From Blattabacterium cuenoti (GTDB taxonomy: Bacteria; Bacteroidota; Bacteroidia; Flavobacteriales; Blattabacteriaceae): a DNA stretch of 64,000 bases. The notes beneath the pieces were generated by a model. The model was given only the letters and a program-made list of their open reading frames with translations, had not been told where the DNA came from and searched no databases. The stretch's first letter is position 1, and each line of letters opens with the position of its first letter. Where the stretch lies: NCBI RefSeq assembly GCF_014251595.1, contig NZ_CP059192.1, positions 482,468 through 546,467 of the forward strand, in the 5' to 3' direction. This document shows positions 1 to 9,612 of the stretch, one piece after another. Both the position numbers and the translations under genes were made by a program.

Positions 1-788
1 TTTTCGCAAATAAATACTACACGATCTACATCAGGATCTACAGAAATCCCCAAATTTGCTTTTATATCCGGTACTTTTTTACAGATTTCCTTTAAGTTTT
101 TTTCAATAGGTTCTGGATTATGCACAAAATCACCATGAGGATTACAATACATTTTGATGACATTAACTCCTAAATATTTTAATAAAATAGGGACAGCTAT
201 TCCTCCTGTTGAATTAATTCCATCCACTACAATTTTTAATTTAGAATTTTTAATGATATTTTTATCTATAATAGGTAATGAAAGAATTTTTTCTATATGT
301 TTATGAATATAATTTTTTTTGTAAAAAAGACTACCTAATTTTTTATATGACGAAAAATTGAAATATTTTTTTTCTACTATATAAAACAATTTTTTAAAAT
401 CTTCTTCAGATAAAAATTCTCCATAAGAATTAAACATTTTTAATCCATTCCAATTTTTAGGATTATGACTTGCCGTTAACATAACTCCACCATCAGCTTT
501 TTCATTCATGACAGCTATTCCAACAGTAGGAGTTGTAGATAAACCAATATTTACAACATTTACTCCTAAAGTTTGAAAAGTAATTATTAAAAATTCTTGA
601 AATAAAAGAGAAGAGATTCTACCATCTCTTCCTAAGATTATAAAAAATTTCTTTTTATTTTTATATTTTCGTTTCATCCAGGAAACATATCCTGCAGAAA
701 ACTGAATTATATCTATGGGAGAAAACCCATTTCCTACTTTCCCCCCCAATGTTCCTCTTATTCCAGATGAAGATTTTACAAGTGTCAA
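1..788 (-). CDS. glmM: Phosphoglucosamine mutase / phosphomannomutase family protein (3' part outside window)
   Basis: Alpha-D-phosphohexomutase, cytosolic; probably interconverts glucosamine-6-P and glucosamine-1-P for peptidoglycan precursor synthesis. About 262 N-terminal residues are visible. The phosphoserine loop TASHNP is followed by KNWNGLK, and DPDVDR near the window edge fits the metal-binding loop. The reading frame has no ATG; the only sensible start is TTG at 788, giving MTLVKSSSGIRGT, which resembles the N-terminus usual for Bacteroidetes homologues. The C-terminus lies beyond position 1. Sugar specificity (GlmM or phosphomannomutase) cannot be fixed from this part. GlmM is the better guess because other wall-precursor genes (GlmU-like, murA, murF, ddl) are present in the window. 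Confidence 0.85.
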   Translation of the reverse strand, partial: MTLVKSSSGIRGTLGGKVGNGFSPIDIIQFSAGYVSWMKRKYKNKKKFFIILGRDGRISSLLFQEFLIITFQTLGVNVVNIGLSTTPTVGIAVMNEKADGGVMLTASHNPKNWNGLKMFNSYGEFLSEEDFKKLFYIVEKKYFNFSSYKKLGSLFYKKNYIHKHIEKILSLPIIDKNIIKNSKLKIVVDGINSTGGIAVPILLKYLGVNVIKMYCNPHGDFVHNPEPIEKNLKEICKKVPDIKANLGISVDPDVDRVVFICE

Positions 789-842
789 AAATAATTGAAT
801 TTTTTATTACAAACAAAAATACAAAAATTAAATTTTTTTGAT

Positions 843-2054
843 TTATTCAAATTCTACAATTTTTATAGGTGTAGTTTTGTTTATAACAAATAAAGAAGGA
901 AAAAATATTGTAATAAAACAAATAAAAATTATAGACAAATTAATCATGATAATATGATATATATTTATATAAATAGGCACAAAATCAACAAAATATTGTA
1001 TTTTATTTAATGATATTAAATGAAATTTTTTTTGTAATGCTAATAAAGTGATTCCAACACTATTTCCTATTAGTAAAGAAGGGAATAATATTTGTATCAT
1101 ATAAAATAAAAATATTTTATGTATAACCTGATTTCTAGCTCCTAAAATTTTTAAAATACCTATAGTTCTAATTCTTTCTAAAAGAAGTATTAAAACAAAT
1201 ACAATCATATTAATAGTTACAGATACCAAAATGATAAAACTGATAACAATAATATTTGTATCGAATATGTTGATCCATTTGATAATATCATGGTTATTTT
1301 GAATGGTTTTTACTATAAATTCTTCAGGTATTTTTTTAAAAATTTTTTTCTTTATATTCTCATAAGAAACAAAAATTTCAAATTTTTCTACAAAATCTTT
1401 ATTCCGTCCGAAAATTTGTTGAATAGATTTTATATTTCCAATAATATATACATCATCAAATTCTGCTATTCCAGTTTCATATAAACCAGAAACTATAAAT
1501 TTTTTAGAAAAAATAATAGGATTTCCTTTTTTATTAAAAAAAATAAAATCTATTTTAATATTTGATCCAACACTTAATCCTAGAGATAAGGATGCTTTTT
1601 TAGATAAAAAAATATTTTTATGACACGATAAATCTTTATTTAAAAAATTTTTCTTGATTAAGAAATATTGAAAAAAAACAGGATTATAATCCTCATATAT
1701 CCCTTTAAATATGTATTGACTTATTTTATGATTTGTAGAAATGATCACATTATTTTCAGCAATTCCGTAAATTTTTTTAACTAAATTATATTTAAAAAAT
1801 TTCTTTTTTTTTATAGAAAAAAAAGAAGAACTTGCTTTTAAATCATTTTTATGTATAATAATTTGTCCTCTAATATTTAATAGTTTATTTTTTATGATTT
1901 CTTTAAAACCGAATCCTATAGAAAAAGTTAAAAAAGATATAATCAAACCAAAAATTATTGTTGTTTGTGTTATGAGAACTATTATTCTAAGAGTTTGATT
2001 TTTTCTATAATCTTCCCAAATTGTTTTTTTAGAAAAAAACCATTCAAAATTCAA
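843..2054 (-). CDS. FtsX/LolC-E-like ABC transporter permease
   Basis: Inner-membrane permease of the FtsX/MacB/LolE superfamily, 403 residues. The topology is visible: one hydrophobic segment at about residues 22-48, a large soluble domain to about 260, then three more hydrophobic segments (about 262-292, 310-335, 362-388). The stretch RIRTIGILKILGA after the second segment is the hallmark of this family, which works with a separate ATPase to move lipoproteins or other substrates out of the inner membrane. No ATPase gene is adjacent. It ends 54 bp from the start of glmM and begins 12 bp after dnaB on the same strand, so it may be cotranscribed with dnaB. A LolC/E role is likely by family but unproven. 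Confidence 0.75.
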   Translation of the reverse strand: MNFEWFFSKKTIWEDYRKNQTLRIIVLITQTTIIFGLIISFLTFSIGFGFKEIIKNKLLNIRGQIIIHKNDLKASSSFFSIKKKKFFKYNLVKKIYGIAENNVIISTNHKISQYIFKGIYEDYNPVFFQYFLIKKNFLNKDLSCHKNIFLSKKASLSLGLSVGSNIKIDFIFFNKKGNPIIFSKKFIVSGLYETGIAEFDDVYIIGNIKSIQQIFGRNKDFVEKFEIFVSYENIKKKIFKKIPEEFIVKTIQNNHDIIKWINIFDTNIIVISFIILVSVTINMIVFVLILLLERIRTIGILKILGARNQVIHKIFLFYMIQILFPSLLIGNSVGITLLALQKKFHLISLNKIQYFVDFVPIYINIYHIIMINLSIIFICFITIFFPSLFVINKTTPIKIVEFE

Positions 2055-2066
2055 TTTTATTTTTAA

Positions 2067-3626
2067 TTATTCAGATAAATAATTTTCATTATTGAAATCT
2101 ATTTCATTTTCATTACTAGATTCTGATAATGGATCATTTTTAAAATCCTCAGGAGAGATAAAAAAATTTTCTTGATCGATAACATTTTTTTTGTAATCTT
2201 CTTCCCAAACTAATGAAGTTTGTTTCTTGTCTTCTAAATTTAAAAATTTAGCTTGATCACTTATAAATTTTAAACGAAATTTATCTAATCCTCCGTTTCT
2301 ATGTTTAGCGATTATAATTTCTGCTTGACCTATGCAAGAATCATTATCTTCATCCGAATCCCAAATTTTAAATCCATAATATTCAGGCCTATAAATAAAC
2401 AAAACTATATCTGCATCTTGTTCGATAGCTCCCGATTCTCGTAAATCAGACAGTATAGGTCTTTTACTTCCTCCTCTTGTTTCAACAGCTCTAGATAATT
2501 GAGATAAAGCTATGATTGGTATATCAAGTTCCTTTGCTATAGATTTTAAACTTCTAGAAATAACGGATATTTCTTGTTCTCTATTTTGTAGTCTAAAATT
2601 ATGATCAGTAATTCCCATTAATTGCATATAATCTATAAATATCAATTTAATTCCATGTTTAGATATTAAACGACGACATTTTGCACGTAAACTAAATATA
2701 GATAAAGATGGAGTATCATCTATAAATAAAGGAACATTTTTCAAATTTTTTGTTTTATGTAACAAATGTTCCCAATCTAATTGAGATAAATTTGCTCTTT
2801 TAATTTTATCTGAAGATATACCTGTTTCTGACGAAATCAACTTTGTAATTAATTGAATTGAAGACATTTCTAATGAAAAAATGATGATTGGAATTTTTTG
2901 ATTAACTACTATGTTTTTTACCATAGATAACATAAAAGTTGTTTTCCCCATTCCTGGTCTTGAAGCTAAGATAATTAAGTCAGAATTTTGCCATCCAGAA
3001 GTAATATTATCTAATTTATGAAATCCGGAAGAAATTCCACTCAACCCTTCTTTTTCTGTTTTTTTTATTTTTTCAATAGCTTTTTGTATAAGACATTGAG
3101 TAGTTTCAAATTTTTTTGTTATTAAATATTTTTGATTAATCTCAAAAAGCTTTGATTCTGCATGATCTAAAAGATCAAAAACATCTGTACTTTCATCATA
3201 ACATTTTTGAATGAGATTAGAAGATATACTAATTAATTTCCTTAAAATAAATTTCTGTACTATGATACGACTATGATACTCTATATGTGCAGAAGAGATA
3301 ACTTTTTGTGTTAATCCAATCAAATATAATTCTCCCCCTATTGATTCCAATTTTCCAATTCTTCGAAGTTCATTTAAAACGGTATATAAATCTATTGGTT
3401 TTGAATCATGATATAGTTTTTGTATTGCAATAAATATTTCTTGATGTTCTTTTTTATAAAAAATTTCTGGAAAAAGTATATCAATCACTTCATCTAATCC
3501 TTTTTTATCAATCATAATAGCTCCTATGATAGCTTCTTCTAAATCCAATGCTTGAGGAGGTATTTTTATTTTTTTTGTCATGGAATCAAAACGATATTTA
3601 TTTGTTTCTTCCTGTTTACCAATCAT
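2067..3626 (-). CDS. dnaB: Replicative DNA helicase DnaB
   Basis: Hexameric replicative helicase that unwinds DNA at the fork and recruits primase. At 519 residues it is slightly longer than the usual 450-500 because of an acidic tail rich in Asn, Glu and Ser. The N-terminal helical domain spans about 20-125, a linker about 130-190, and the RecA-like domain starts about 195. Walker A is SRPGMGKTT near 222-230, followed by FSLEMS, DYMQLM (Walker B) and LRESGAIEQDADI. The start at 3626 is used; an internal Met at residue 16 just before KKIKIPPQALDLEEA is an alternative. The 78-bp gap to accA upstream holds a short inverted repeat (TTCAC..GTGAA). No intein is present. Confidence 0.97.
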   Translation of the reverse strand: MIGKQEETNKYRFDSMTKKIKIPPQALDLEEAIIGAIMIDKKGLDEVIDILFPEIFYKKEHQEIFIAIQKLYHDSKPIDLYTVLNELRRIGKLESIGGELYLIGLTQKVISSAHIEYHSRIIVQKFILRKLISISSNLIQKCYDESTDVFDLLDHAESKLFEINQKYLITKKFETTQCLIQKAIEKIKKTEKEGLSGISSGFHKLDNITSGWQNSDLIILASRPGMGKTTFMLSMVKNIVVNQKIPIIIFSLEMSSIQLITKLISSETGISSDKIKRANLSQLDWEHLLHKTKNLKNVPLFIDDTPSLSIFSLRAKCRRLISKHGIKLIFIDYMQLMGITDHNFRLQNREQEISVISRSLKSIAKELDIPIIALSQLSRAVETRGGSKRPILSDLRESGAIEQDADIVLFIYRPEYYGFKIWDSDEDNDSCIGQAEIIIAKHRNGGLDKFRLKFISDQAKFLNLEDKKQTSLVWEEDYKKNVIDQENFFISPEDFKNDPLSESSNENEIDFNNENYLSE

Positions 3627-3704
3627 TTTTAATAAATATTATTTCACGAAGTGAAGTGAATAGAATAAATAAGATAATATTAATTTAGATATAATCACAA
3701 AAAT

Positions 3705-4667
3705 TTATTCATCAAAAAAACCAATAGAAATATACTTATTTTTTCTTTTTTGAATCAATAATTCTATATTAAATCCAGATAATTGTTTATAATGTTTAAT
3801 AATTTGTTTTTTTACAAGTTTATAAGCTTTTTCAGGAAAAAAATGTGCACCTCCTAAAGGTTCTTTAATAACATTATCTATAAGATTTAATTTATGCATA
3901 TTTTCTGCTGTTAATTTTAATGCTTCTGCTGATTTTTCTTTATTATCACGATTCCCCCAAAGTATTGTAGAACAACTCTCAGGAGAAATAACAGAAAACC
4001 AAGAATTTTCCATCATTGAAACCTTATCTCCTATTCCGATTCCTAAAGCTCCTCCACTAGCTCCCTCTCCTATAATCAAAACAATAATAGGAACTTTTAA
4101 ACACATCATTTCATAAATATTTTTTCCTATAGCTTCTCCTTGACCTCTTGTTTCTGCTTCAATTCCAGGAAAAGCCCCTGGTGTATCAATAAAAGTAACA
4201 ACAGGTTTTTCAAATTTTTCTGCTAATTTCATAAGACGTAAAGCTTTTCTATATCCTTCTGGATTAGGCATCCCAAATCTTCTATACTGTCTATCCTTAG
4301 TATTTCTTCCTTTTTGAGTTCCAATTAGCATAAAACTATGATCTTCTATTTTTCCAAAACCACCTACGATAGCTTTATCATCACCAAAATGACGATCTCC
4401 ATGTAATTCCATAAAAGAATCTTTTTTTGTTATGTAATTTATGTAATCCAAAGTATAAGGTCTATTGGGATGTCTAGACAATTGTACTCTTTGCCAAGGA
4501 GTTAAATTACTGTGCAATTTTTTAATGGTTTCTTCCAATTTGAATTTCAATTGATTACAAACTTCTTTCATGTTAATCCCTGTTTTTTTTTCTATTAATA
4601 TACAGTTCATATATTGATCCTGAATTTCTTGTATGGGTTTTTCAAAATCTAAATATTCCATATTCAA
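3705..4667 (-). CDS. accA: Acetyl-CoA carboxylase carboxyltransferase subunit alpha
   Basis: Alpha half of the carboxyltransferase that moves the carboxyl group from biotin to acetyl-CoA to form malonyl-CoA, the first committed step of fatty acid synthesis. The 320 residues match the usual length (about 317-320). Family features include [11 protein letters not shown], the [11 protein letters not shown] block, IGTQKGR, the [10 protein letters not shown] segment and [12 protein letters not shown], which shapes the CoA pocket. Met 3 ([10 protein letters not shown]) may be the real start because that N-terminus is usual in this phylum. It lies just upstream of dnaB and downstream of sdhB on the same strand. 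The beta subunit is not in the window. Confidence 0.96.
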   Translation of the reverse strand: MNMEYLDFEKPIQEIQDQYMNCILIEKKTGINMKEVCNQLKFKLEETIKKLHSNLTPWQRVQLSRHPNRPYTLDYINYITKKDSFMELHGDRHFGDDKAIVGGFGKIEDHSFMLIGTQKGRNTKDRQYRRFGMPNPEGYRKALRLMKLAEKFEKPVVTFIDTPGAFPGIEAETRGQGEAIGKNIYEMMCLKVPIIVLIIGEGASGGALGIGIGDKVSMMENSWFSVISPESCSTILWGNRDNKEKSAEALKLTAENMHKLNLIDNVIKEPLGGAHFFPEKAYKLVKKQIIKHYKQLSGFNIELLIQKRKNKYISIGFFDE

Positions 4668-4679
4668 AAAAAAATATAA

Positions 4680-5432
4680 TTAAGTAATAAAGGATTGTAT
4701 ATATTCACGATTCATAAAGGAAATATATTCTGTAGATATACCTTTAGGACATTCAACTTCACATGCTTTAGTATTAGTACAGGTTCCAAATCCTTCTTCA
4801 TCCATTTTATTAATCATGTTTAAAACTCTTTTTTTTCTTTCTATTTTACCTTGAGGTAATAAAGCAAATTGTGAAATTTTTGCTGAAACAAATAACATAG
4901 CCGATCTATTTTTACATGCAGCGACGCATGCCCCACAACCAATACATGTAGCCGCATCAAAAGCTTTATCTGCTTGATCTTTTGAAATTGGAATCATATT
5001 TCCATCTATTGTTTTTCCAAATGTACTTACGGAAATGTATCCACCTGACATAATAATTCTATCAAAAGAAGATCTATCTACGATAAGATCTTTAATGATA
5101 GGAAAAGGCTTAGCCCTCCAAGGCTCTACATATATCGATTCTCCATCATGAAAATGACGCATATGAAGTTGACAAGTGGTAATTAAATTATCAGGACCAT
5201 GAGCTCTTCCATTAATATATAATGAACACATACCACAAATCCCCTCACGACAGTCATGGTCAAATGATATAGGAGATGAATCTTGTTTCTTATTACATAT
5301 GATTTGATTATTTAAAAGATCTAACATTTCTAAAAAGGAACTATTAGGAGATATATTGTCTATTTTATAAGTTTCAAAATAACCTTTTTCTTCTCTGTTT
5401 TTTTGTCTCCATATTTTCAACTTAAAATTCAT
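4680..5432 (-). CDS. sdhB: Succinate dehydrogenase/fumarate reductase iron-sulfur subunit
   Basis: Carries electrons from the flavin of SdhA to the quinone site of the cytochrome b subunit in respiratory complex II at the inner membrane. The 250 residues hold three cluster-binding sets: CREGICGMC with a later Cys for the 2Fe-2S centre (about 60-90), CIGCGACVAAC for the 4Fe-4S centre (about 160), and CEVECPKGI with an upstream Cys for the 3Fe-4S centre (about 220). It is third in an sdhC-sdhA-sdhB cluster, 20 bp after sdhA. Fumarate reductase cannot be told from succinate dehydrogenase by sequence alone; an aerobic lifestyle favours the latter. Confidence 0.95.
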   Translation of the reverse strand: MNFKLKIWRQKNREEKGYFETYKIDNISPNSSFLEMLDLLNNQIICNKKQDSSPISFDHDCREGICGMCSLYINGRAHGPDNLITTCQLHMRHFHDGESIYVEPWRAKPFPIIKDLIVDRSSFDRIIMSGGYISVSTFGKTIDGNMIPISKDQADKAFDAATCIGCGACVAACKNRSAMLFVSAKISQFALLPQGKIERKKRVLNMINKMDEEGFGTCTNTKACEVECPKGISTEYISFMNREYIQSFIT

Positions 5433-5452
5433 AACAAAAATATTATATATTA

Positions 5453-7480
5453 TTATTTATAAGAACGAGACTGTAATTTAACAAAAGAAAAATTCAAATC
5501 TTCTTTATGCATAATTTCATCACTTATGGGTTTATTTTTTTTGTATTCCCATACAGAAACATATTTATAATGAATGTCATCTCTCATAGCTTCTCCTTCT
5601 TTTGTCTGATATTCTTCACGAAAATGACTTCCACAAGATTCTTTTCTATTTAAAGCATCCATAGCCATTAATTCCCCTAATTCTAAAAAATCGGAAACAC
5701 GTCCAGCTTTTTCTAATTCAGAATTTAATCCATCATCAATATTTCCAGGAACAAATACATTTTTCCAAAATTCATCTCTAAGTTCTTGTATATATTTTAT
5801 AGCTTTGCATAACCCTATATGATTTCTACTCATTCCTACATACTTCCACATGATATTTCCAAGTTTTTTATGAAAAAAATCAACGGACATATTTCCGTTA
5901 TTCTGAATAAGCTTTTGAATTCTATTTTTAACATTTATTTCCGATAATTGAAAAGCTATATGTTTTGTTGATATTTTTTCTGTCAAATGTTCAGATAAAT
6001 AATCTGCTATAGTATATGGTAAAATAAAATAACCATCTGATAATCCCTGCATTAATGCAGAAGCTCCCAGTCGATTTGCTCCATGATCAGAAAAATTAGC
6101 CTCTCCTATGACATAACATCCAGGAATAGAAGACATTAAATTATAATCTACCCATAAACCTCCCATTGTATAATGTACTGCTGGATAAATTTTCATAGGA
6201 GTATTATAAGGATTTTCATTGGTAATTTTTTCATACATATGAAATAAATTTCCATATTTAGATTCCATTATTTTTTTTCCTAATTTTTTTTTATCCAAAA
6301 AATTAGGCTGTTTTATTCCAAGTTCATTAGCTTTTTCTTCTCCATATTTTTCTATAGAAAAACTAAAATCTAAAAAGACCCCTTCTTTGTTATCATTATT
6401 TTCTATTCCAAACCCTTTATCACAACGTTCTTTAGCGGCTCTAGATGCAACATCTCTTGGAACAAGATTTCCAAATGAAGGATATCGTCTTTCAAGATAA
6501 TAATCTCTATTATTTTCAATTATATCTTCAGGTTTTTTAGTTCCATTCCGTATATAAACAGCATCTTCTAATTTTTTGGGAACCCATATTCTTCCATCAT
6601 TTCTTAATGATTCAGACATTAATGTTAATTTAGATTGATAATTTCCATGAACAGGAATACAAGTAGGGTGTATTTGAGTATAACATGGGTTAGCAAATAA
6701 TCCACCTTTTTTATGTACCTTCCATATAGCACTTGCATTAGAACCCATTGCATTGGTCGATAAAAAAAATACATTTCCATATCCTCCTGAAGCAATAACT
6801 ATAGCATGTGCGGAATGCCTTTCTATTTCTCCGGAAACAAGATTTCTTGCAATAATGCCTTTAGCTATTCCATCTACAATAACTAAATCTAACATCTCAT
6901 GACGGTTATACATTTTAATTCTTCCTTTTCCTATTTGTCTAGACATAGAAGAATAACACGCTAATAGGAGTTGTTGTCCTGTTTGACCCTTAGCATAAAA
7001 AGTTCTAGAAACTTTTGTCCCTCCAAAAGATCTAGTATCCAAATATCCAGCATAATCACGAGCAAATGGAACACCTTGGGCTACACATTGATCTATAATG
7101 TTAGAAGATATTTGGGATAAACGATAAACATTGGCTTCTCTAGATCTATAATCTCCTCCTTTAATTGTATCATAAAATAGTTGATAAACTGAATCGTTAT
7201 CTCCTTTATAATTTTTAGAAGCATTGATTCCACCTTGAGCCGCCACAGAATGTGCTCTTCTTGGAGAATCTTGATAACAAAAAGCCTTCACTTTATATCC
7301 TAATTCTGACAAAGAAGCAGCAGCCGCCCCTCCAGCTAGTCCTGTTCCAACAACAATAATTTCTATGTTATATCTATTATTAGGGGCCACCAATTTCAGT
7401 GTAGATTTGTGATCTTCCCATTTATGAGTTAATGAACTTACTGGAATTTTCGAATTGAACTTAAGGGTATTTTCCATCAA
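5453..7480 (-). CDS. sdhA: Succinate dehydrogenase/fumarate reductase flavoprotein subunit
   Basis: Catalytic subunit of complex II; oxidises succinate to fumarate with covalently bound FAD. 675 residues, the long type found in Bacteroidetes. The dinucleotide-binding segment [13 protein letters not shown] lies near residues 46-58, and HSVAAQGG near 77-84 contains the His that normally carries FAD. Substrate-site features include the HPTCIP segment, the [17 protein letters not shown] block and [10 protein letters not shown]. The start could be Met 1 or Met 2; both are adjacent. It begins 5 bp after sdhC and ends 20 bp before sdhB, a clear operon. Confidence 0.96.
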   Translation of the reverse strand: MMENTLKFNSKIPVSSLTHKWEDHKSTLKLVAPNNRYNIEIIVVGTGLAGGAAAASLSELGYKVKAFCYQDSPRRAHSVAAQGGINASKNYKGDNDSVYQLFYDTIKGGDYRSREANVYRLSQISSNIIDQCVAQGVPFARDYAGYLDTRSFGGTKVSRTFYAKGQTGQQLLLACYSSMSRQIGKGRIKMYNRHEMLDLVIVDGIAKGIIARNLVSGEIERHSAHAIVIASGGYGNVFFLSTNAMGSNASAIWKVHKKGGLFANPCYTQIHPTCIPVHGNYQSKLTLMSESLRNDGRIWVPKKLEDAVYIRNGTKKPEDIIENNRDYYLERRYPSFGNLVPRDVASRAAKERCDKGFGIENNDNKEGVFLDFSFSIEKYGEEKANELGIKQPNFLDKKKLGKKIMESKYGNLFHMYEKITNENPYNTPMKIYPAVHYTMGGLWVDYNLMSSIPGCYVIGEANFSDHGANRLGASALMQGLSDGYFILPYTIADYLSEHLTEKISTKHIAFQLSEINVKNRIQKLIQNNGNMSVDFFHKKLGNIMWKYVGMSRNHIGLCKAIKYIQELRDEFWKNVFVPGNIDDGLNSELEKAGRVSDFLELGELMAMDALNRKESCGSHFREEYQTKEGEAMRDDIHYKYVSVWEYKKNKPISDEIMHKEDLNFSFVKLQSRSYK

Positions 7481-7485
7481 AAATA

Positions 7486-8133
7486 TTAATTAAAAAAAAA
7501 CCAAACCGCAATAATAGAAAATCCAGAACAAATAATCCACAAATATAAATAACCAAATCTTCGTATCCAAGCCAATTTTTTCTGATTATATAAACCTAAA
7601 GATTGAAAAGAAGATTTAAATCCATGATTTAAATGAATACCCAAAATTAAAAATGAAAACACATATATAAATGTATAAAAAGGATTTTTAAACAAAGAAA
7701 CAACTATATTATAATCAGATATTAAATGACGGGTTTTTGAATATTTCATGGGAATCATAAAATTAATAATATGTAAAATTAAAAAACATAAAATTAAAAT
7801 TCCTGTATATACCATTGTACGACTACTAAATGAAGTCGAAAAATAATAATTTATCGCATAATCAACTTCTCCTTTTATTTTCTTATTTACTAAATGTAAC
7901 TTTATTCCTAATAAAATATGTATAATGAATCCTATAGCAAGAACATATTCCATCATTCGAATAAATATGTTTTTTCTCATAAAATAAACAGCTTCATTAA
8001 AAGCTGTTTCTCCTGAGAAGAGAAATAAATTCACACTTAAATGCAACAATAAAAAAATCATTAAAAAAATTCCTGTAGTAGCCATGACCACTTTTTTTCC
8101 AATAGAGGATTGAAAAAAATTGCAATGATTCAC
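7486..8133 (-). CDS. sdhC: Succinate dehydrogenase cytochrome b subunit (single-subunit anchor)
   Basis: Membrane anchor of complex II that binds haem b and passes electrons to quinone, probably menaquinone. The 215 residues contain five hydrophobic segments (about 15-37, 60-80, 105-128, 150-170, 190-213), with His residues in or next to several that can act as haem ligands. This five-helix single-chain design is known for Bacillus, Wolinella and Bacteroidetes enzymes and explains why no sdhD is present. It is first in the sdhC-sdhA-sdhB cluster. A 59-bp gap separates it from the cysteine desulfurase gene upstream on the same strand. Confidence 0.9.
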   Translation of the reverse strand: MNHCNFFQSSIGKKVVMATTGIFLMIFLLLHLSVNLFLFSGETAFNEAVYFMRKNIFIRMMEYVLAIGFIIHILLGIKLHLVNKKIKGEVDYAINYYFSTSFSSRTMVYTGILILCFLILHIINFMIPMKYSKTRHLISDYNIVVSLFKNPFYTFIYVFSFLILGIHLNHGFKSSFQSLGLYNQKKLAWIRRFGYLYLWIICSGFSIIAVWFFFN

Positions 8134-8192
8134 TGTATTTTACATATTGATTTTAGTAAATATAAATAAGATATTTGAAAAATAAAATTACT

Positions 8193-9350
8193 CTATTTTC
8201 TAATTTTTTGAAGGGCTTTTACAAGCGTATCTATATCTTTTTTTTCATTAAAAATTCCAAAAGAAATTCTAATAGGCATTGTTTGATTTAATAAATATTT
8301 ATCTTTTATTATAGATTGAATTACATGAGATTTTTTTGTAGTATGACTGTTACAAGAACTTCCTTGAGAAACAGAAACTCCCATTAAATCCAAATGAAAA
8401 TATAATAAATGATCTTTTTTTGTAGGATATAAAAAATTTAATATAGAAGGAATACTTTTATCAATATGAGATGATAATCCATTAAAAATAATATTGGGAA
8501 TTATTTTTTTCAATTCTGAAATACAGTAAAACTTTAAACTTTTCATTTTTTTTATATGATTAGAAAAATTGATATAAGATAGTCGTAAAGCCTCAGATAA
8601 TCCAGCAATTCCAGGTATATTTTCTGTACCTGAACGAATTCCATATTCTTGAACTCCACCAGTTATAAAGGATTTCATTTTCCTTAAAATATTTTTTCTT
8701 ATAAAAACAAAACCTATTCCTTTTGGACCATAAAATTTATGTGCACTTGCAGTAGCAAAATCAAAAGATAATTTTTCCATATCAATAGGAAAATTTCCTA
8801 TAATTTGTATGGTATCTGAATGAAAATAAGCATTATATTTTTGACATAAAAAAATGACCTGATCTACTTCTAACAAATTTCCAATTTCATTATTGGCATA
8901 CATTAAACTCACAAGTGTTTTTTTATATATATTTTTTTTCAATATTTTTTCCATATCATTAAAATCTAATATTCCTTTTTCATTAATCAAAATAAAATCT
9001 ACAGATATTTTATATTGAGTAGATAAATCTAAAATAGTTTGTAATACCGATGGATGTTCTAATTCTGAAGTTATAATATGTTTAATATCTAAACTTAATA
9101 CTGAAGATCTTAATACAAGATTGTTAGCCTCGGTTCCTCCTGAAGTAAAAATAATTTCAGAAGGAAATGCATTAATCTTTTTTGCGATACAAACTCTAGA
9201 TTCCTCCAAAATTGAACGAGCTTCTCTTCCATAACTATGTTGCACAGAAGAAGGATTTCCTAATGAATATTTTAATGTATTTAACATGACTTTAACAACT
9301 TCATTTCTTATAGGAGTGGAAGCTGCATTATCTAAATAAACTCGTTTCAT
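8193..9350 (-). CDS. Cysteine desulfurase (NifS/IscS family)
   Basis: PLP enzyme that takes sulfur from cysteine as a persulfide for Fe-S clusters or tRNA thiolation. 385 residues. Visible features are the N-terminus YLDNAASTP, SGGTEANN, HSDTIQ for cofactor binding, the PLP lysine in SAHKFYGPKG (about 205) and the active-site Cys in SQGSSCNS (about 330). It is not next to suf or isc scaffold genes; the sufE in this window is 37 kb away. It may be the desulfurase serving tRNA modification rather than the Suf machinery, but that is inference. It is transcribed away from rny across a 262-bp gap that contains an exact 11-bp tandem repeat. Confidence 0.92.
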   Translation of the reverse strand: MKRVYLDNAASTPIRNEVVKVMLNTLKYSLGNPSSVQHSYGREARSILEESRVCIAKKINAFPSEIIFTSGGTEANNLVLRSSVLSLDIKHIITSELEHPSVLQTILDLSTQYKISVDFILINEKGILDFNDMEKILKKNIYKKTLVSLMYANNEIGNLLEVDQVIFLCQKYNAYFHSDTIQIIGNFPIDMEKLSFDFATASAHKFYGPKGIGFVFIRKNILRKMKSFITGGVQEYGIRSGTENIPGIAGLSEALRLSYINFSNHIKKMKSLKFYCISELKKIIPNIIFNGLSSHIDKSIPSILNFLYPTKKDHLLYFHLDLMGVSVSQGSSCNSHTTKKSHVIQSIIKDKYLLNQTMPIRISFGIFNEKKDIDTLVKALQKIRK

Positions 9351-9369
9351 TTATAATCGAATATAATTG

Positions 9370-9391
9370 AAAGTTTGACAAAAGTTTGACA
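9370..9391. repeat. Exact 11-bp tandem repeat upstream of the cysteine desulfurase gene
   Basis: The unit AAAGTTTGACA occurs twice head to tail, 20 bp upstream of the desulfurase start. The unit equals about one helical turn, so a protein binding both copies would sit on one face of the DNA. On the minus strand the sequence TATATTTG just upstream (revcomp of 9393-9400) matches the Bacteroidetes -7 pattern TAnnTTTG. A leader or operator role is only a suggestion. The rest of the 262-bp divergent gap (9351-9612) shows only AT-rich sequence and no RNA gene that I can recognise. Confidence 0.45.
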
Positions 9392-9612
9392 TACAAATAT
9401 ATAATCTATTAAAATTCCGTTTTTTTTAAATATTTTTAATATAAAATATCAATAAAATCTCATCTTTAATTTTGTATATTTATTCGTGATTGTATTGGGA
9501 TTCGATGAAAATATTTTATAGTATTCATTATAAAAAACTTTATAGTTTTTATTAAACATTTGTTGTTTTAATAATGTTATTAAAATGTCTATTTTATTTT
9601 TATTTAAATTGA

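Noticed and set aside
2067..3626. Replication origin near dnaB
   Set aside because: No dnaA, DnaA-box cluster or gene-orientation switch typical of an origin was seen there.
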